In this document: in pieces, positions 15,301 to 23,305 of the stretch
How the letters are laid out: every line of letters starts with the position of its first letter
Position numbering within the stretch: the stretch's first letter is position 1
Notes under the pieces: model-generated
What the model was told of the DNA's origin: nothing
What the model saw: the letters and a program-made list of their open reading frames with translations, nothing else
Databases searched by the model: none
Translations under genes and position numbers: made by a program
NCBI GenBank assembly: GCA_910588745.1
Contig: CAJURK010000043.1
Coordinates: 1-29,235, forward strand
Direction: 5' to 3'
Length of the DNA: 29,235 nucleotides
Source: an uncultured Dorea sp.
GTDB lineage: Bacteria > Bacillota > Clostridia > Lachnospirales > Lachnospiraceae

Positions 15301-16865
15301 CAGATGGGGCAAAACTCCGACTGGTTTATGAAAGAGTAGCAGAAACGGAAAATATACCGGCAACATTTTATGATTATGATATAAGTAGTTCGAGCAATGA
15401 GAACAACGATATTTTTACCATGGATACGAAATCAGGTGGTATAAATGCAGCAACGCGAACAAGTGGTTCTGTAAAATATGCATTTGGTAATTATAATTGT
15501 GGGACGGATTACGGACGGTTGAATTGGGGCGGTAATTTGTTGAATATGGGGAATCAGGACAATGTGTACAAAGGGTGTACTTTTGGAATGGTTACTGGTA
15601 TAAGCGGGACAGGTAAAGATCAGACAGTTGTATTTAATTCAGATATTAGCGTACCAGAAAATCTTTTTGATTCAAAAAATCTATCAGGAAGTAAAAAAGT
15701 TTATGAAGAAGGAAAGCTTACTTATAGCCGGGACGGAGATACTTATACATTGATAAGCGCAGAGTCAGGCGCTGGAAGCGCTGGGGATTTAGATTTATTT
15801 AAACATCCGGCGACTTATTATAATCCAATTAAAGATGTAACAATAAATAATGATTATATTTGGACGAACAACTTCTGGCCTATGGATAATGCTGCATGGA
15901 ATACTAGAACAGATTTTAATTTTGGAGACGCGAATCGACAGAAGAAACAAATGTTTGGCCCGGGCGACTGGGATAGATTACCCGTAAGTGATGATGGAAA
16001 GGATCATAACAGTTTCTTCGGCATGAAATACCAGGTAAAATTTAATCTTTCTGCCGATTATGTAGGACCGTTAGAATACTATTTCTTCGGTGATGATGAT
16101 TTATGGGTATTCTTGGACGATCAGCTTGTATGTGACGTTGGCGGTGTTCATTCTTCGGTTGGCGCGTATGTAAACCTCTGGAATTATCTGGAACAGGGAA
16201 GCGAAGGAGAACACACATTAAGCTTCTTCTATACAGAGCGTGGAGCTTCCGGTTCGACTTGCTGGATGCAGTTTACGCTTCCATCGGTAACGACTGACTC
16301 TATTACGACGACTGAGGATTATTACGGTAAATTGAAGGTTGAAAAGAAAGTAGAGCAGAACGAGGGAGAAGTTGCGTTTAATGGAGATGATGAATTTGAG
16401 TTTGAGATTCGCTTTACAAAAGAGGATGGTACTGCGCTTGGGGATGATTTTCCATATACGAAGCATGATGCTTCGGGAAAGGAACTAACATATAATGTTG
16501 TACTCCATGACGGCAGTATCTTCAAATTAAAGAATGGAGAGTACATTGTTGTACATGATATACCAGCCGGAACAAAATACGTTATTAGAGAAAAGGATGG
16601 CTCCGTGCATGTAGGCAATGTGGATTATGCTTATACTCCCAGTATAACAATTGACGGGAATCCAATGGCAGGATCGGAAGCAACAGGTTCGATTGTGGGC
16701 GCTGGAACAAGTGTAGTCAAATATACAAATAAGTTCAGTGTTTATAAACTCCCGTCCACCGGAGGCCAAGGTATTTACCTGTATATGTTCAGTGGAATGC
16801 TGTTAATGGCAGCAGGTTCGCTGATAACATATAGAAAAAAACGTAAGGAGGTGCTGGGAAGTTAG
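12309..16865 (+). CDS. Large LPSTG-anchored multidomain adhesin, probable pilus tip protein
   Basis: This 1518-residue surface protein starts at ATG 12309 (AAGGTGAG upstream). In order: a cytoplasmic start and hydrophobic export segment (about 22-48); five Cys/His repeats of the CGxEExxHxHxxxCY type (54-151); a CHAP-like domain (174-335) whose catalytic WCA motif reads WNA (Asn224) and which lacks the usual His; acidic linkers and beta-rich segments; a second His/Cys pair (about 930-960); a fibro-slime/PA14-like domain (about 1170-1330, YYFFGDDDLWVFLDDQLVCDVGGVH); a CnaB/SpaA-type domain (1338-1475); and LPSTGG at 1481, a membrane helix and KKRK tail. Sortase would attach it to the pilin or wall. 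Its size and its place before the major pilin gene suggest the tip adhesin. The ligand is unknown. Confidence 0.85.
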   Translation: MQELVREYLNELGKKQKVHRRFRIVTAVFAVAVAVSVIWGLSRAGFATTGEPKCGKEEHQHAEECYSDALNCGQEEGGGHQHADECYQTVSNLVCGQEESEEHQHADECYLTESVLACGQEEYPGHTHEEGCYAKQLSCGKEEHQHEEECYIDKSADVEEESTWTAQYEDVEWSDAWGEDLVKAAEAQLDYKESVENYMVAEDGSHKGYTRYGQFAGDPYTDWNASFVNFCMYYAGLTTSEMFPEERAAADWYAKFTEEEEGKKIVYITADEAYEPKAGDIVFLRNEEEELRMGIVSSYNKEDHEIKVIEGDSDDQVKENLYGITDEQIVEYIKISEMETAYKNPEPEVPAEEAAEEELEMDTEDEAEYPAEIIEKVYAGDSFVVTARYTAEANLPEEAELIAEQITPEADEVHYAEREAEFKAMSENEDAVMKALLKIGFYVAGAEVEPESAVTITVQFLDENGLAEGKPVTIVHFADGGTEVLDGGKASDNSTTFQTEGFSEFAIGEGVEEEALAKGEAFPVNKSFLYKSELYHVTFRIVGNACEKKEDITGTAEKSGQENNETVENLEETEADTVKAESKPAEVIAEEMDADDEVESKYQLRVKTLDRASLEYQDFARYAEETGEGETQIGFQVIQYSLYYDGTELDLAGCEVTAEISTTEALEEQMQNMEEEISDEQLEEEAEDLPKIERPDNEIGSLIAAPIVGENIQPSVLGSMESVVENDNVLASDSEDLEEESGDGVLITVYGATENEEMGKLGETVIPEEELSQSVKAMTIPLASDKMAIDTSNTPNPKFTVQYYSELERIEMLSAEDDDTLNALVQSVKNEPTGSGKFNKQKDIVRKGFIPVINTEGAKLPQNQLEQSVSYLRPDASGAVRTEKVMTKIYKDRATEYRRQPNLNYFDALLKNDSYQLNQIWVLNGTATSGTEICTEHTHSEQCRKGGKVICGKEEHVRHTAECYKENWRMVDYTKGEIHFTNREEVKEKDPTHYIYIADGAKLRLVYERVAETENIPATFYDYDISSSSNENNDIFTMDTKSGGINAATRTSGSVKYAFGNYNCGTDYGRLNWGGNLLNMGNQDNVYKGCTFGMVTGISGTGKDQTVVFNSDISVPENLFDSKNLSGSKKVYEEGKLTYSRDGDTYTLISAESGAGSAGDLDLFKHPATYYNPIKDVTINNDYIWTNNFWPMDNAAWNTRTDFNFGDANRQKKQMFGPGDWDRLPVSDDGKDHNSFFGMKYQVKFNLSADYVGPLEYYFFGDDDLWVFLDDQLVCDVGGVHSSVGAYVNLWNYLEQGSEGEHTLSFFYTERGASGSTCWMQFTLPSVTTDSITTTEDYYGKLKVEKKVEQNEGEVAFNGDDEFEFEIRFTKEDGTALGDDFPYTKHDASGKELTYNVVLHDGSIFKLKNGEYIVVHDIPAGTKYVIREKDGSVHVGNVDYAYTPSITIDGNPMAGSEATGSIVGAGTSVVKYTNKFSVYKLPSTGGQGIYLYMFSGMLLMAAGSLITYRKKRKEVLGS
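12468..12770 (+). repeat. Five Cys/His coding repeats (CGxEE..HxHxxxCY)
   Basis: The adhesin repeats a unit of about 20 residues five times (residues 54-151), each with CG(K/Q)EE, then HQH or HTH, then CY. The invariant two Cys and two His per unit suggest small metal-binding knuckles or disulfide staples outside the cell. A related pair recurs at about 15110-15205. Confidence 0.75.
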
Positions 16866-16998
16866 GATATGAACATAACTTTTTGGCGGTCCTTGCACCG
16901 CCTGTGCATGGGCGTATAGCTTGTGTTAGGGAATGCAGTGTAAAAAGACACATGTAACTCTAAAGTAAAGCAAAAAGAATCAGAAAAGGAGAAGAAGA
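16866..16998 (+). promoter_or_regulatory. Leader region of the major pilin gene
   Basis: These 133 bases separate the adhesin from the major pilin. A possible promoter is TTGCAC (16893-16898), 16 bp, TATAGC (16915-16920). A small stem, ggcggt/accgcc (16885-16902), has no U-tract after it and is unlikely to terminate fully. A strong ribosome site AAAAGGAG precedes ATG 16999. An extra promoter here would let the pilin be made in excess over the tip protein, as in other pilus operons; this is inference. Confidence 0.35.
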
Positions 16999-18669
16999 AT
17001 GAAGAAGTTTAAAAAGTTATTTGCAGTGATCTTATCACTGGCAATGGTACTGGGGATGTCGATGACGGCATTTGCAGTTGACCACAAACCAGTGCCGGGG
17101 GATAGCGCGGAGATTACCGTTAACGGAGTGAAAGCAGGAGCAGAAGTAACGGCATATAAGATTGCAGAAGGCCAGTGGAACGATAATGGATTTACCGGCT
17201 ATAAAGTAGTGGACGGCTATTCGATTCAAGATCTGTCAAAGCCGACGGCTAAAGAAATCACGGATCTTGCGCAAAAAGTGAAAAATGAAAGTATCCAAGG
17301 AACAGTATTAGATGAGGAAAATGGCGTATATAAGAAGACGCTGGAAGTCGGAATGTACCTGATCCTGGTTACAAAGAATGCAGACAAAGATATGACAGTT
17401 TATAACCCGATGATTGTCAGCGTATATTATTCAACAGATAAGAGCGGCGACTTCAACGACGCGATTGCAGGCAGCGTAAACGCAGGGGATCAGTTTGTTG
17501 TAGACGGGCAGAATGCATATGCAAAATCTATGAATCCGGATATTACAAAGAAGATTACAAGCCCGCTTGAGAGTGCAGATAATGTTCTTGGCAACGACAC
17601 TGCATTCGGTCAGGCAATAGGATTTGAGGTTGGAACAGATTTTCCGGCATATAGCGACGCATACACAAAGGCTGATTTTAATATCATTGATAAGTTAAGC
17701 GCAGGGTTGGATTTGGATGCTGACAGCATTGTCGTTACAGTTGCTGGTAAGGAAGCAGTAAAGGATAGAGACTATACTGTAGTAGTTGAGGAAGCAACAG
17801 ATGGCGGCAAGAAGACCGGAACCACGCTGACCATTTCCTTTACAAATACAGAAGAGAACCGTTATGTCATTGAGAATAAGGGAGCGCATATTGTTTTAAC
17901 TTACAATGCGTCTTTGAATAAAAACGCAGGACTTAACTACGACGCAAACACCAATACGGTAAAGGCTGAGTATACGAATAACCCGAATACGGACGGAAAA
18001 GGCGAGACGGATGAGAAGAGAACCTATCACTATACCTTCGGTATTGACGCTGAGTTAGGCGGAAATTCCGGGTATACAACAGGCGAGCTTTTTAAGACGG
18101 ATGAAAATGAGACAGAAATAGTTGAAAGCGAAGTGAAGACCACAATTTCTAATCCTTTGGAAGGCGCAGAGTTTAAGCTGACAAAAGCAAACTTCAATAA
18201 AGATGAAACTGAGTTCGATAAAAAATATACGGCTGTTACAGGGGATGCCGCATGGTCATTAACCGGCACATCCGCTGCTGACGGACGGATTTCCTTTAGA
18301 GGTTTGGACGCCGGCTACTATATTCTCGAAGAGACAAAGGCTCCGGAAGGATATTCATTGGATGCACAGAAGCATGTTGTATATATTGAAGCAAAATATG
18401 ACCAAGAAGGCAAATTAGTAGAGTACTCTATTATGATTGATGAAAAGGCTACTTCAACATATAAGGCAACCTATACTGGCAACGACATTGATAAGTTAGT
18501 AGAAATTACGGATAAAACAGACGAGGCTACCTTGATTAAGAATACAAAGATTGCATCCCTTCCATCAACCGGTGGTATCGGTACTACAATCTTCACGATC
18601 GGCGGATGCCTGATCATGGTTGTTGCAGCAGCATTATTCTTCGCCAGCCGCAGAAAATCTGCTAAATAA
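16999..18669 (+). CDS. Major pilin, SpaA-type isopeptide-forming LPSTG protein
   Basis: This 556-residue structural pilin has a Sec signal peptide (KKLFAVILSLAMVLGMSMTAFA), several Ig-like CnaB/SpaA domains, LPSTGG at residue 521, a membrane helix and an RRKS-type tail. Class C sortases join such subunits by linking the LPXTG Thr to a Lys of the next subunit. The candidate pilin Lys is near residue 176 (NAYAKSMNPDITKKI), just before the second domain, where the pilin motif normally lies. The E-box is YYILEETKAPEGYSL (about 440-454), and its Glu would help form the internal Lys-Asn isopeptide bond. It is followed at once by a GC-rich hairpin and two sortase genes, the usual order. The AAAAGGAG site and the hairpin fit high expression. 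Confidence 0.9.
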   Translation: MKKFKKLFAVILSLAMVLGMSMTAFAVDHKPVPGDSAEITVNGVKAGAEVTAYKIAEGQWNDNGFTGYKVVDGYSIQDLSKPTAKEITDLAQKVKNESIQGTVLDEENGVYKKTLEVGMYLILVTKNADKDMTVYNPMIVSVYYSTDKSGDFNDAIAGSVNAGDQFVVDGQNAYAKSMNPDITKKITSPLESADNVLGNDTAFGQAIGFEVGTDFPAYSDAYTKADFNIIDKLSAGLDLDADSIVVTVAGKEAVKDRDYTVVVEEATDGGKKTGTTLTISFTNTEENRYVIENKGAHIVLTYNASLNKNAGLNYDANTNTVKAEYTNNPNTDGKGETDEKRTYHYTFGIDAELGGNSGYTTGELFKTDENETEIVESEVKTTISNPLEGAEFKLTKANFNKDETEFDKKYTAVTGDAAWSLTGTSAADGRISFRGLDAGYYILEETKAPEGYSLDAQKHVVYIEAKYDQEGKLVEYSIMIDEKATSTYKATYTGNDIDKLVEITDKTDEATLIKNTKIASLPSTGGIGTTIFTIGGCLIMVVAAALFFASRRKSAK

Positions 18670-18733
18670 TCAAACAACATATAAGAACAGTTCAGTTGTC
18701 GCTGGATTGTAATACAGTACTTAAATCCATAAA

Positions 18734-18760
18734 GCTCCGGGGCAGTTTCTGTCCCGGAGC
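18734..18760 (+). terminator. Hairpin between major pilin and sortase genes
   Basis: gctccggggca pairs with tgtcccggagc over 11 positions (one G-U) around the loop gtttc. There is no U-run after it, so it probably lets part of transcription through or protects the pilin mRNA end. It would lower sortase expression relative to pilin. Confidence 0.6.
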
Positions 18761-18803
18761 AGCAAAGAAAGATGATATACATACAACAGTAAGGAGAGTT
18801 CGG

Positions 18804-19802
18804 ATGAAAAAGAATACAAGTAAAATTTTCATAGTTGTTTTATTTTTGGCCGGATTGTCCTTACTGCTGTATCCGTTTGTAGCGAACCAGTGGAATAATT
18901 ACAGACAGAAGCAGTTGATTTCCAATTATGAACAGGTAGTTGCAGAAAAGGAAGCGGCGGGGGTTCTTGATTATGAGGCGGAGTGGGAGAAAGCGGAGAG
19001 TTACAATCAGGCTCTGCTTCCCAGCATTCTTCCGGATGCGTTTGCGGTGGCGGAAGCTACCGGCGAGGATCATACGTATCTGTCCAGCCTGAATATTGCC
19101 GGAGACGGTATCATGGGAACGGTGGAGATTCCGAAGATTAAGATTACGCTGCCTATCTTCCACGGCACGGACGACGAGGTGCTGCAGAAGGCGGCGGGGC
19201 ATTTAGAGGGCAGCTCACTCCCGGTGGGAGGGGAGAATACCCATTCCGTCATTACTGCGCATAGGGGGCTGCCGAGCGCGGCGCTGTTTACGGATTTAGA
19301 TAAGTTGGAGAAGGGAGATCATTTCCTGATTCATGTTTTAGATGATACCCTCTGCTATGAAGTGGATGAAATAAACATTATTGAGCCGGAGGAGACAGAG
19401 GCTCTGTCGATGGTAGACGGGATGGATCTGGTGACGCTGGTTACCTGTACGCCGTATGGAGTGAACAGCCACCGCATGCTTGTGCGGGGACACCGGGTTC
19501 CGTATGATCCGCAGGCTCTTGCAGATGAAGGCGTACCGCTTAGCAATATGAGCCTCCATACCAATTACATACTTTGGATTGTGGCAGGCTTGCTGGTTAC
19601 CGGTTTGTTCAGTTTCTTCTTATACAAAAGAGAGCAGAAGCTAAGGAAGAAAAAGGAAGATGCCGAAGGGGCGGAGGCGCCGGAACATGACCATCCGGAT
19701 GCTGCGCCTGCCGCCGGGGGAACCGGGGATGCGGGAGTTACAAAGGAGGAACCGGATTCCGTGCCGGAAGCCTCTGAAACAAAAGAAGGTCAGGAGGAAT
19801 AG
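18804..19802 (+). CDS. Class C (pilus-polymerising) sortase, first copy
   Basis: This transpeptidase covalently joins pilins. ATG 18804 has AAGGAG nine bases upstream; the frame opens earlier but across the hairpin. The protein has 332 residues: an N-terminal membrane anchor (IFIVVLFLAGLSLLLYPF), the class C N-terminal lid region (NQWNNYRQ, DAF..), the sortase barrel with His153 (TAHRGLP), Cys215 (TLVTCTPYG) and Arg228 (LVRGHR), then a second membrane helix (about 255-275) and a charged cytoplasmic tail rich in E, P and A. Two membrane helices and the HRGLP and TCTPYG motifs are diagnostic of class C. It lies directly after the major pilin and five bases before a second sortase. Confidence 0.92.
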   Translation: MKKNTSKIFIVVLFLAGLSLLLYPFVANQWNNYRQKQLISNYEQVVAEKEAAGVLDYEAEWEKAESYNQALLPSILPDAFAVAEATGEDHTYLSSLNIAGDGIMGTVEIPKIKITLPIFHGTDDEVLQKAAGHLEGSSLPVGGENTHSVITAHRGLPSAALFTDLDKLEKGDHFLIHVLDDTLCYEVDEINIIEPEETEALSMVDGMDLVTLVTCTPYGVNSHRMLVRGHRVPYDPQALADEGVPLSNMSLHTNYILWIVAGLLVTGLFSFFLYKREQKLRKKKEDAEGAEAPEHDHPDAAPAAGGTGDAGVTKEEPDSVPEASETKEGQEE

Positions 19803-19807
19803 CAGAT

Positions 19808-20848
19808 ATGAAGAGAAAGATATCCACGTTTCTGTTCGGGCTGCTGTTTCTGGCAGGATTTGGGATCCTTGCGTATCCGACGATTTCGAATCAATGGAAT
19901 ACGTACCGTCAGTCTAAGCTGATTTCTAATTATGAATCGGCAGTCAGCGAGATGACGGAGGAGGATTTTGAGGAAGCGTGGACGGCAGCCAGGAACTATA
20001 ACCAGACATTCGACAAGAATAGTATCCGGAGCGATATCTTCGGCCTTGAGCATTCCGAAGATATTACGAGTACGGAATACTGGAAGGTGCTGAACGCGGC
20101 CGGGGACGGCATTATGGGATATATCACCATACCGAAGATTAATATCCGGCTGTCCATCTACCACGGAACCGACGAGGATGTGCTTCAGACCGGAGTCGGC
20201 CACTTAAACGGCACCAAGCTTCCAATCGGAGGCGAGAACAACCACAGCGTAGTATCAGCCCACAGGGGACTGCCCAGTGCAAAGCTGTTTACCGATATAG
20301 ACCAATTGAAAGAGAAGGACCGGTTTTACCTGCATATCCTGAATGAGGATTTTGCCTATGAAGTGGACCGGATTCTTCCTATGGTGGAGAAGGATGATTA
20401 CGATGCGTTGGAGGAAGCGCTGAAGATTGAGGAAGGGCAGGACTATGTAACGCTGTTTACCTGTACGCCGTATGGAGTGAACAGCCACCGTTTGCTGGTG
20501 CGTGGGCACCGGGTACCTTATGACGGGGAACTGGAGTCAACGCCGGTGGATTCCATGGTGCAGGCAATCCAGAATTACTATATGCTGTATCTGCTGCTGG
20601 GTCTTGGTATAACGGCGCTGATTATACTGGCCATGCGCCATGCGGCAAAGAAAAAGAGCCGGAAGACGGCGGAGGCGGAACCGGGAGCGGGGGAAGCGCC
20701 CGGGGAAGAAGCAGGGCCGGGAAGAAAGCCGGAGGCAGAGAAAGCGTCGGGAACAGAGCCGGAGCCGGGAAACAGACGGGATGGGAAGCCCGGAGCGGAG
20801 GCGGAACAGAAAACGGAGACAGAGAACCGTGAGGAGGGAGAAAGTTGA
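19808..20848 (+). CDS. Class C sortase, second copy
   Basis: This 346-residue paralogue of the preceding sortase has the same plan: an N-terminal anchor, a lid region, His152 (SAHRGLP), Cys219 (TLFTCTPYG), Arg232 (LVRGHR), a C-terminal helix (about 262-278) and a long tail of about 65 residues made almost only of E, A, G, P, K and T. GGAGG precedes ATG 19808. The stretch encoding the Cys box is nearly the same at the DNA level as in the first copy, which points to duplication or gene conversion. The next gene overlaps its stop by four bases. The two enzymes may handle different substrates (shaft, tip or base); this is inferred from other pilus loci. Confidence 0.92.
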   Translation: MKRKISTFLFGLLFLAGFGILAYPTISNQWNTYRQSKLISNYESAVSEMTEEDFEEAWTAARNYNQTFDKNSIRSDIFGLEHSEDITSTEYWKVLNAAGDGIMGYITIPKINIRLSIYHGTDEDVLQTGVGHLNGTKLPIGGENNHSVVSAHRGLPSAKLFTDIDQLKEKDRFYLHILNEDFAYEVDRILPMVEKDDYDALEEALKIEEGQDYVTLFTCTPYGVNSHRLLVRGHRVPYDGELESTPVDSMVQAIQNYYMLYLLLGLGITALIILAMRHAAKKKSRKTAEAEPGAGEAPGEEAGPGRKPEAEKASGTEPEPGNRRDGKPGAEAEQKTETENREEGES

Positions 20849-21948
20849 AGATAAGCAGGAAAGGAAAAACCGGATGCGCGCTGGTGCTGGCAGCCTTGAT
20901 GGCGCTTGCCGGGCTGTCCGCAAAGCAGACATATGCGGCCGGAGCAGTGGATTTGAGTAAGACGGACTGCAGCATTAAGATATCCGTGGCAATCGGCAGA
21001 AACGGAACCAGTAATGAAAAATATGAGAAGGATTTTAATGCCATGGGCATTCCGGTGAATCTGTACCGGGTAGCCGACGTGGATGTAACCGGACAGAAGT
21101 ATACGACGGTGAAGCCTTTTGAAAATGTTGACTTGAGCGGGATCAGCAGCGGCACAACGGCTGACGAGTGGCTGGAGATGGCGGCGCAGGCGGCGAAAGA
21201 GGAAAACCTGAAAGCCGCTTCGCCCATAAGGCAGGTCACCCAGGCCGGGGAAACGACGTTTGAGAACCTTACGCCGGGTATGTATCTGGTTGCGCCGGAG
21301 GATTCCTACAATCCGGACTATACGGTACAGTATACATTTACCCCGTATCTGACGGCTCTTCCGAGCAGCGCATATGCGATCCAGTATGATGCGGACGGCA
21401 ATCCGATCCAGGATACGGCTAACAGCGACGACTGGGATTATCACACTACCGTAGGCTTAAAGCCGGAGGCGGAACCGCAGTTCGGACAGTTAAAAATCAA
21501 CAAGATTCTGGATAACTTCAACGAGACGCTGGGAAAGGCCACGTTCGTATTCCAGGTAGAAGGACGGGATGAAGATGGTAATCTGGTGTACAGCGAGGTG
21601 GTCAGCACCACCCATGAAAGCCTAGCAACAGAGACCGTCGTGTTGGATCAGATTCCTGCCGGGATCAGGGTAAGCGTGGAAGAAGTTTATTCCGGAGCAA
21701 GTTATGAGACGGTAGGAAATAAGGTGTGGTCGGATATCCTGATATGGTCCGACGCGGCGGTTGACCATGCGGCGGGCGGAACAGTGAATGGGGAAGTGAT
21801 TCAGACGGCGGAGGTATCGTTCCAAAATCGATATGACGGCGGCAACCGGGGCGGATACGGCGTGACCAATGAATTTACAAACGGCGGCGACGGCTGGGAA
21901 TGGACTTCCGAGTCGAAGGTACCGGGGCTTGAAGAACTTGAAAATTAG
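20845..21948 (+). CDS. Secreted pilin-like protein without a wall-anchor signal
   Basis: It starts with TTG 20845, overlapping the sortase stop (TTGA) and preceded by GAGGAGGGAG, so it is translationally coupled. The 367-residue product has a signal peptide (CALVLAALMALAGLSAKQTYAAG) and SpaA-like beta domains: PVNLYRVADVDVTGQKY resembles the start of pilin D1 domains, and ETTFENLTPGMYLVAPED and the second block (QLKINKILDNFNETLGKATFVFQVEG) resemble CnaB/DUF5979-type folds. The C-terminus ends in KVPGLEELEN with no LPXTG, membrane helix or basic tail. It should therefore be released or held non-covalently, unlike typical pilins. It may be an accessory or initiating subunit. It is followed by TasA-like genes. 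Confidence 0.75.
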   Translation: MKISRKGKTGCALVLAALMALAGLSAKQTYAAGAVDLSKTDCSIKISVAIGRNGTSNEKYEKDFNAMGIPVNLYRVADVDVTGQKYTTVKPFENVDLSGISSGTTADEWLEMAAQAAKEENLKAASPIRQVTQAGETTFENLTPGMYLVAPEDSYNPDYTVQYTFTPYLTALPSSAYAIQYDADGNPIQDTANSDDWDYHTTVGLKPEAEPQFGQLKINKILDNFNETLGKATFVFQVEGRDEDGNLVYSEVVSTTHESLATETVVLDQIPAGIRVSVEEVYSGASYETVGNKVWSDILIWSDAAVDHAAGGTVNGEVIQTAEVSFQNRYDGGNRGGYGVTNEFTNGGDGWEWTSESKVPGLEELEN

Positions 21949-21966
21949 AAAGGAGCTGTGACAGGT

Positions 21967-22539
21967 ATGAAGAAGATACAGAGATATAAAAAGACGTTTG
22001 CAATGTCAGCCGCAGCTCTTGGAATGCTGGCGGCGCTGTCAGTTGAGAGTACGATGGCGTATTTTACGACCTATGTGTCCGCCGGAGGCAGCCAGGTAGT
22101 GAACTTAGAAGCGCGGACGGAGATTTATGAGGATGTAAGCGAGATGACAAAGCATATTGTTCTGCGGAACACCTCGGAAAAGGGAGACTGCTTTGTCCGG
22201 GTAAAGGTTTTCTATGGGGCGGAACTTACGGTTCAGATGATTGACGTAGAGGGAAAGGGAGACTGGTATGACGGAGGAGACGGCTACTGGTATTACGGCC
22301 CGATTCTTCCAATCGGCGGTAAGACCGCGCAGCTTGACGCATTCATTGATACGACCGGCCTGGTGAAGCCGGGAACAGATCCGGATGCGGCAGAAGAGTA
22401 TATCAAGGACAAATTCAACGTAGTTGTTGTACAGGAGTGTACTCCGGTTCTGTACGGCGAGGACGGCAAGCCGTATGCTGACTGGAATACTGTTTATACA
22501 AGCAACGCCGAACAGGGAGAGGAGGCTGGCAACGAATGA
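21967..22539 (+). CDS. TasA/camelysin-like secreted protein with SipW-type signal peptide
   Basis: The protein has 190 residues from ATG 21967 (AAGGAG at 21950-21955; GTG 21958 would be too close). The signal region KKTFAMSAAALGMLAALSVESTMAYFTTYVSAGG carries the AYFT signature of SipW-dependent substrates such as TasA and CalY. The mature part is a single beta-rich domain with VVNLEARTEIYED and FVRVKVFYGAEL. Family members form extracellular fibres or are matrix proteins; fibre formation here is inferred. No anchor is present. Its stop overlaps the start of the next, similar protein (ATGA), and an ER-type signal peptidase lies at 25083, a natural processing partner. Confidence 0.75.
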   Translation: MKKIQRYKKTFAMSAAALGMLAALSVESTMAYFTTYVSAGGSQVVNLEARTEIYEDVSEMTKHIVLRNTSEKGDCFVRVKVFYGAELTVQMIDVEGKGDWYDGGDGYWYYGPILPIGGKTAQLDAFIDTTGLVKPGTDPDAAEEYIKDKFNVVVVQECTPVLYGEDGKPYADWNTVYTSNAEQGEEAGNE

Positions 22540-23291
22540 AGAAGAAAAGAAAAGCCTCCCACAACAGGCGCGTGACTTATATGCTTCTGGCGCTGGCAGT
22601 ATTGATGCTGCTGGGAAGCGCGGTGGGAAGCACCAGGGCGGCGCTGACCTATTACAGCGAGAACTACACGGCGGAGATTACCGTTTCCCAGATTGGAGTG
22701 ACTCTTTTGGAGAATGGCAAGGAAGTCAGCCGCCGGGATTATAAGAAGGATGACTGGGAACAGGAGACGAACGCAGGAAAAGACGCGGCGAGCGGCGCGC
22801 TTCTTCAGGAGATGGTACCGGAAGGAGAGGAATTTGTACTGAACAAGACGTATGAAGAAAAGCTTGCAGTGCGTAACAGCGGAAGCATCGACGAGTATGT
22901 ACGGGTTCGGATCTACAAATACTGGACCGATCAGGACGGGAAGAAAGAGACTTCGCTGTCGCCGGATATGATTGACCTGCATCTGGCTAATACCGACCGG
23001 TGGGTTCAGGGAAAAACGAATTCTGCGGAGTGTACAGAGCTGTATTATAAGGGAATTCTTCCGGCCGGAGAAGAGACGAAGCTGTTTGCGGATACGATCC
23101 GTGTTGACGGCAAGCTTGCAGAGTCGGTAAAGATAGAAGAAGATGAGAATCATGTTATTACCATGACATATGAATATGACGGCGTAGAGTTCCATGTGGA
23201 AGTGGAAGTGGACGCGGTGCAGACGCATAACGCACAGGATGCAATTCGGAGCGCATGGGGCGTGGACGCATCGGAGCTTGGGATTCTGTAA
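22536..23291 (+). CDS. Second TasA/camelysin-like secreted protein
   Basis: This 251-residue product is coupled to the preceding gene by an ATGA overlap. A basic start and hydrophobic stretch (YMLLALAVLMLLGSAVGSTRA) is followed by ALTYYSENYTAEITVSQIGVTL, the pattern of SipW-processed TasA-like proteins, where a short (A)(Y/F)(T/Y) segment follows the cleavage site and the first strand defines the fold. The central YVRVRIYKYW strand parallels FVRVKVFYG in its neighbour, so the two are probably paralogues that assemble together. No LPXTG or C-terminal helix is present. Likely a secreted fibre or matrix subunit; precise role unknown. Confidence 0.72.
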   Translation: MKKKRKASHNRRVTYMLLALAVLMLLGSAVGSTRAALTYYSENYTAEITVSQIGVTLLENGKEVSRRDYKKDDWEQETNAGKDAASGALLQEMVPEGEEFVLNKTYEEKLAVRNSGSIDEYVRVRIYKYWTDQDGKKETSLSPDMIDLHLANTDRWVQGKTNSAECTELYYKGILPAGEETKLFADTIRVDGKLAESVKIEEDENHVITMTYEYDGVEFHVEVEVDAVQTHNAQDAIRSAWGVDASELGIL

Positions 23292-23305
23292 GGGGGAATG
23301 GGAGA

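Noticed and set aside
16885..16902. Riboswitch or terminator before the major pilin
   Set aside because: Only a 6-bp stem with no U-tract and no conserved riboswitch core that I can recognise.
20640..20960. Arg-rich plus-strand frame over the second sortase tail
   Set aside because: Low-complexity shadow of the E/A/G/P-rich tail; no independent start signal.
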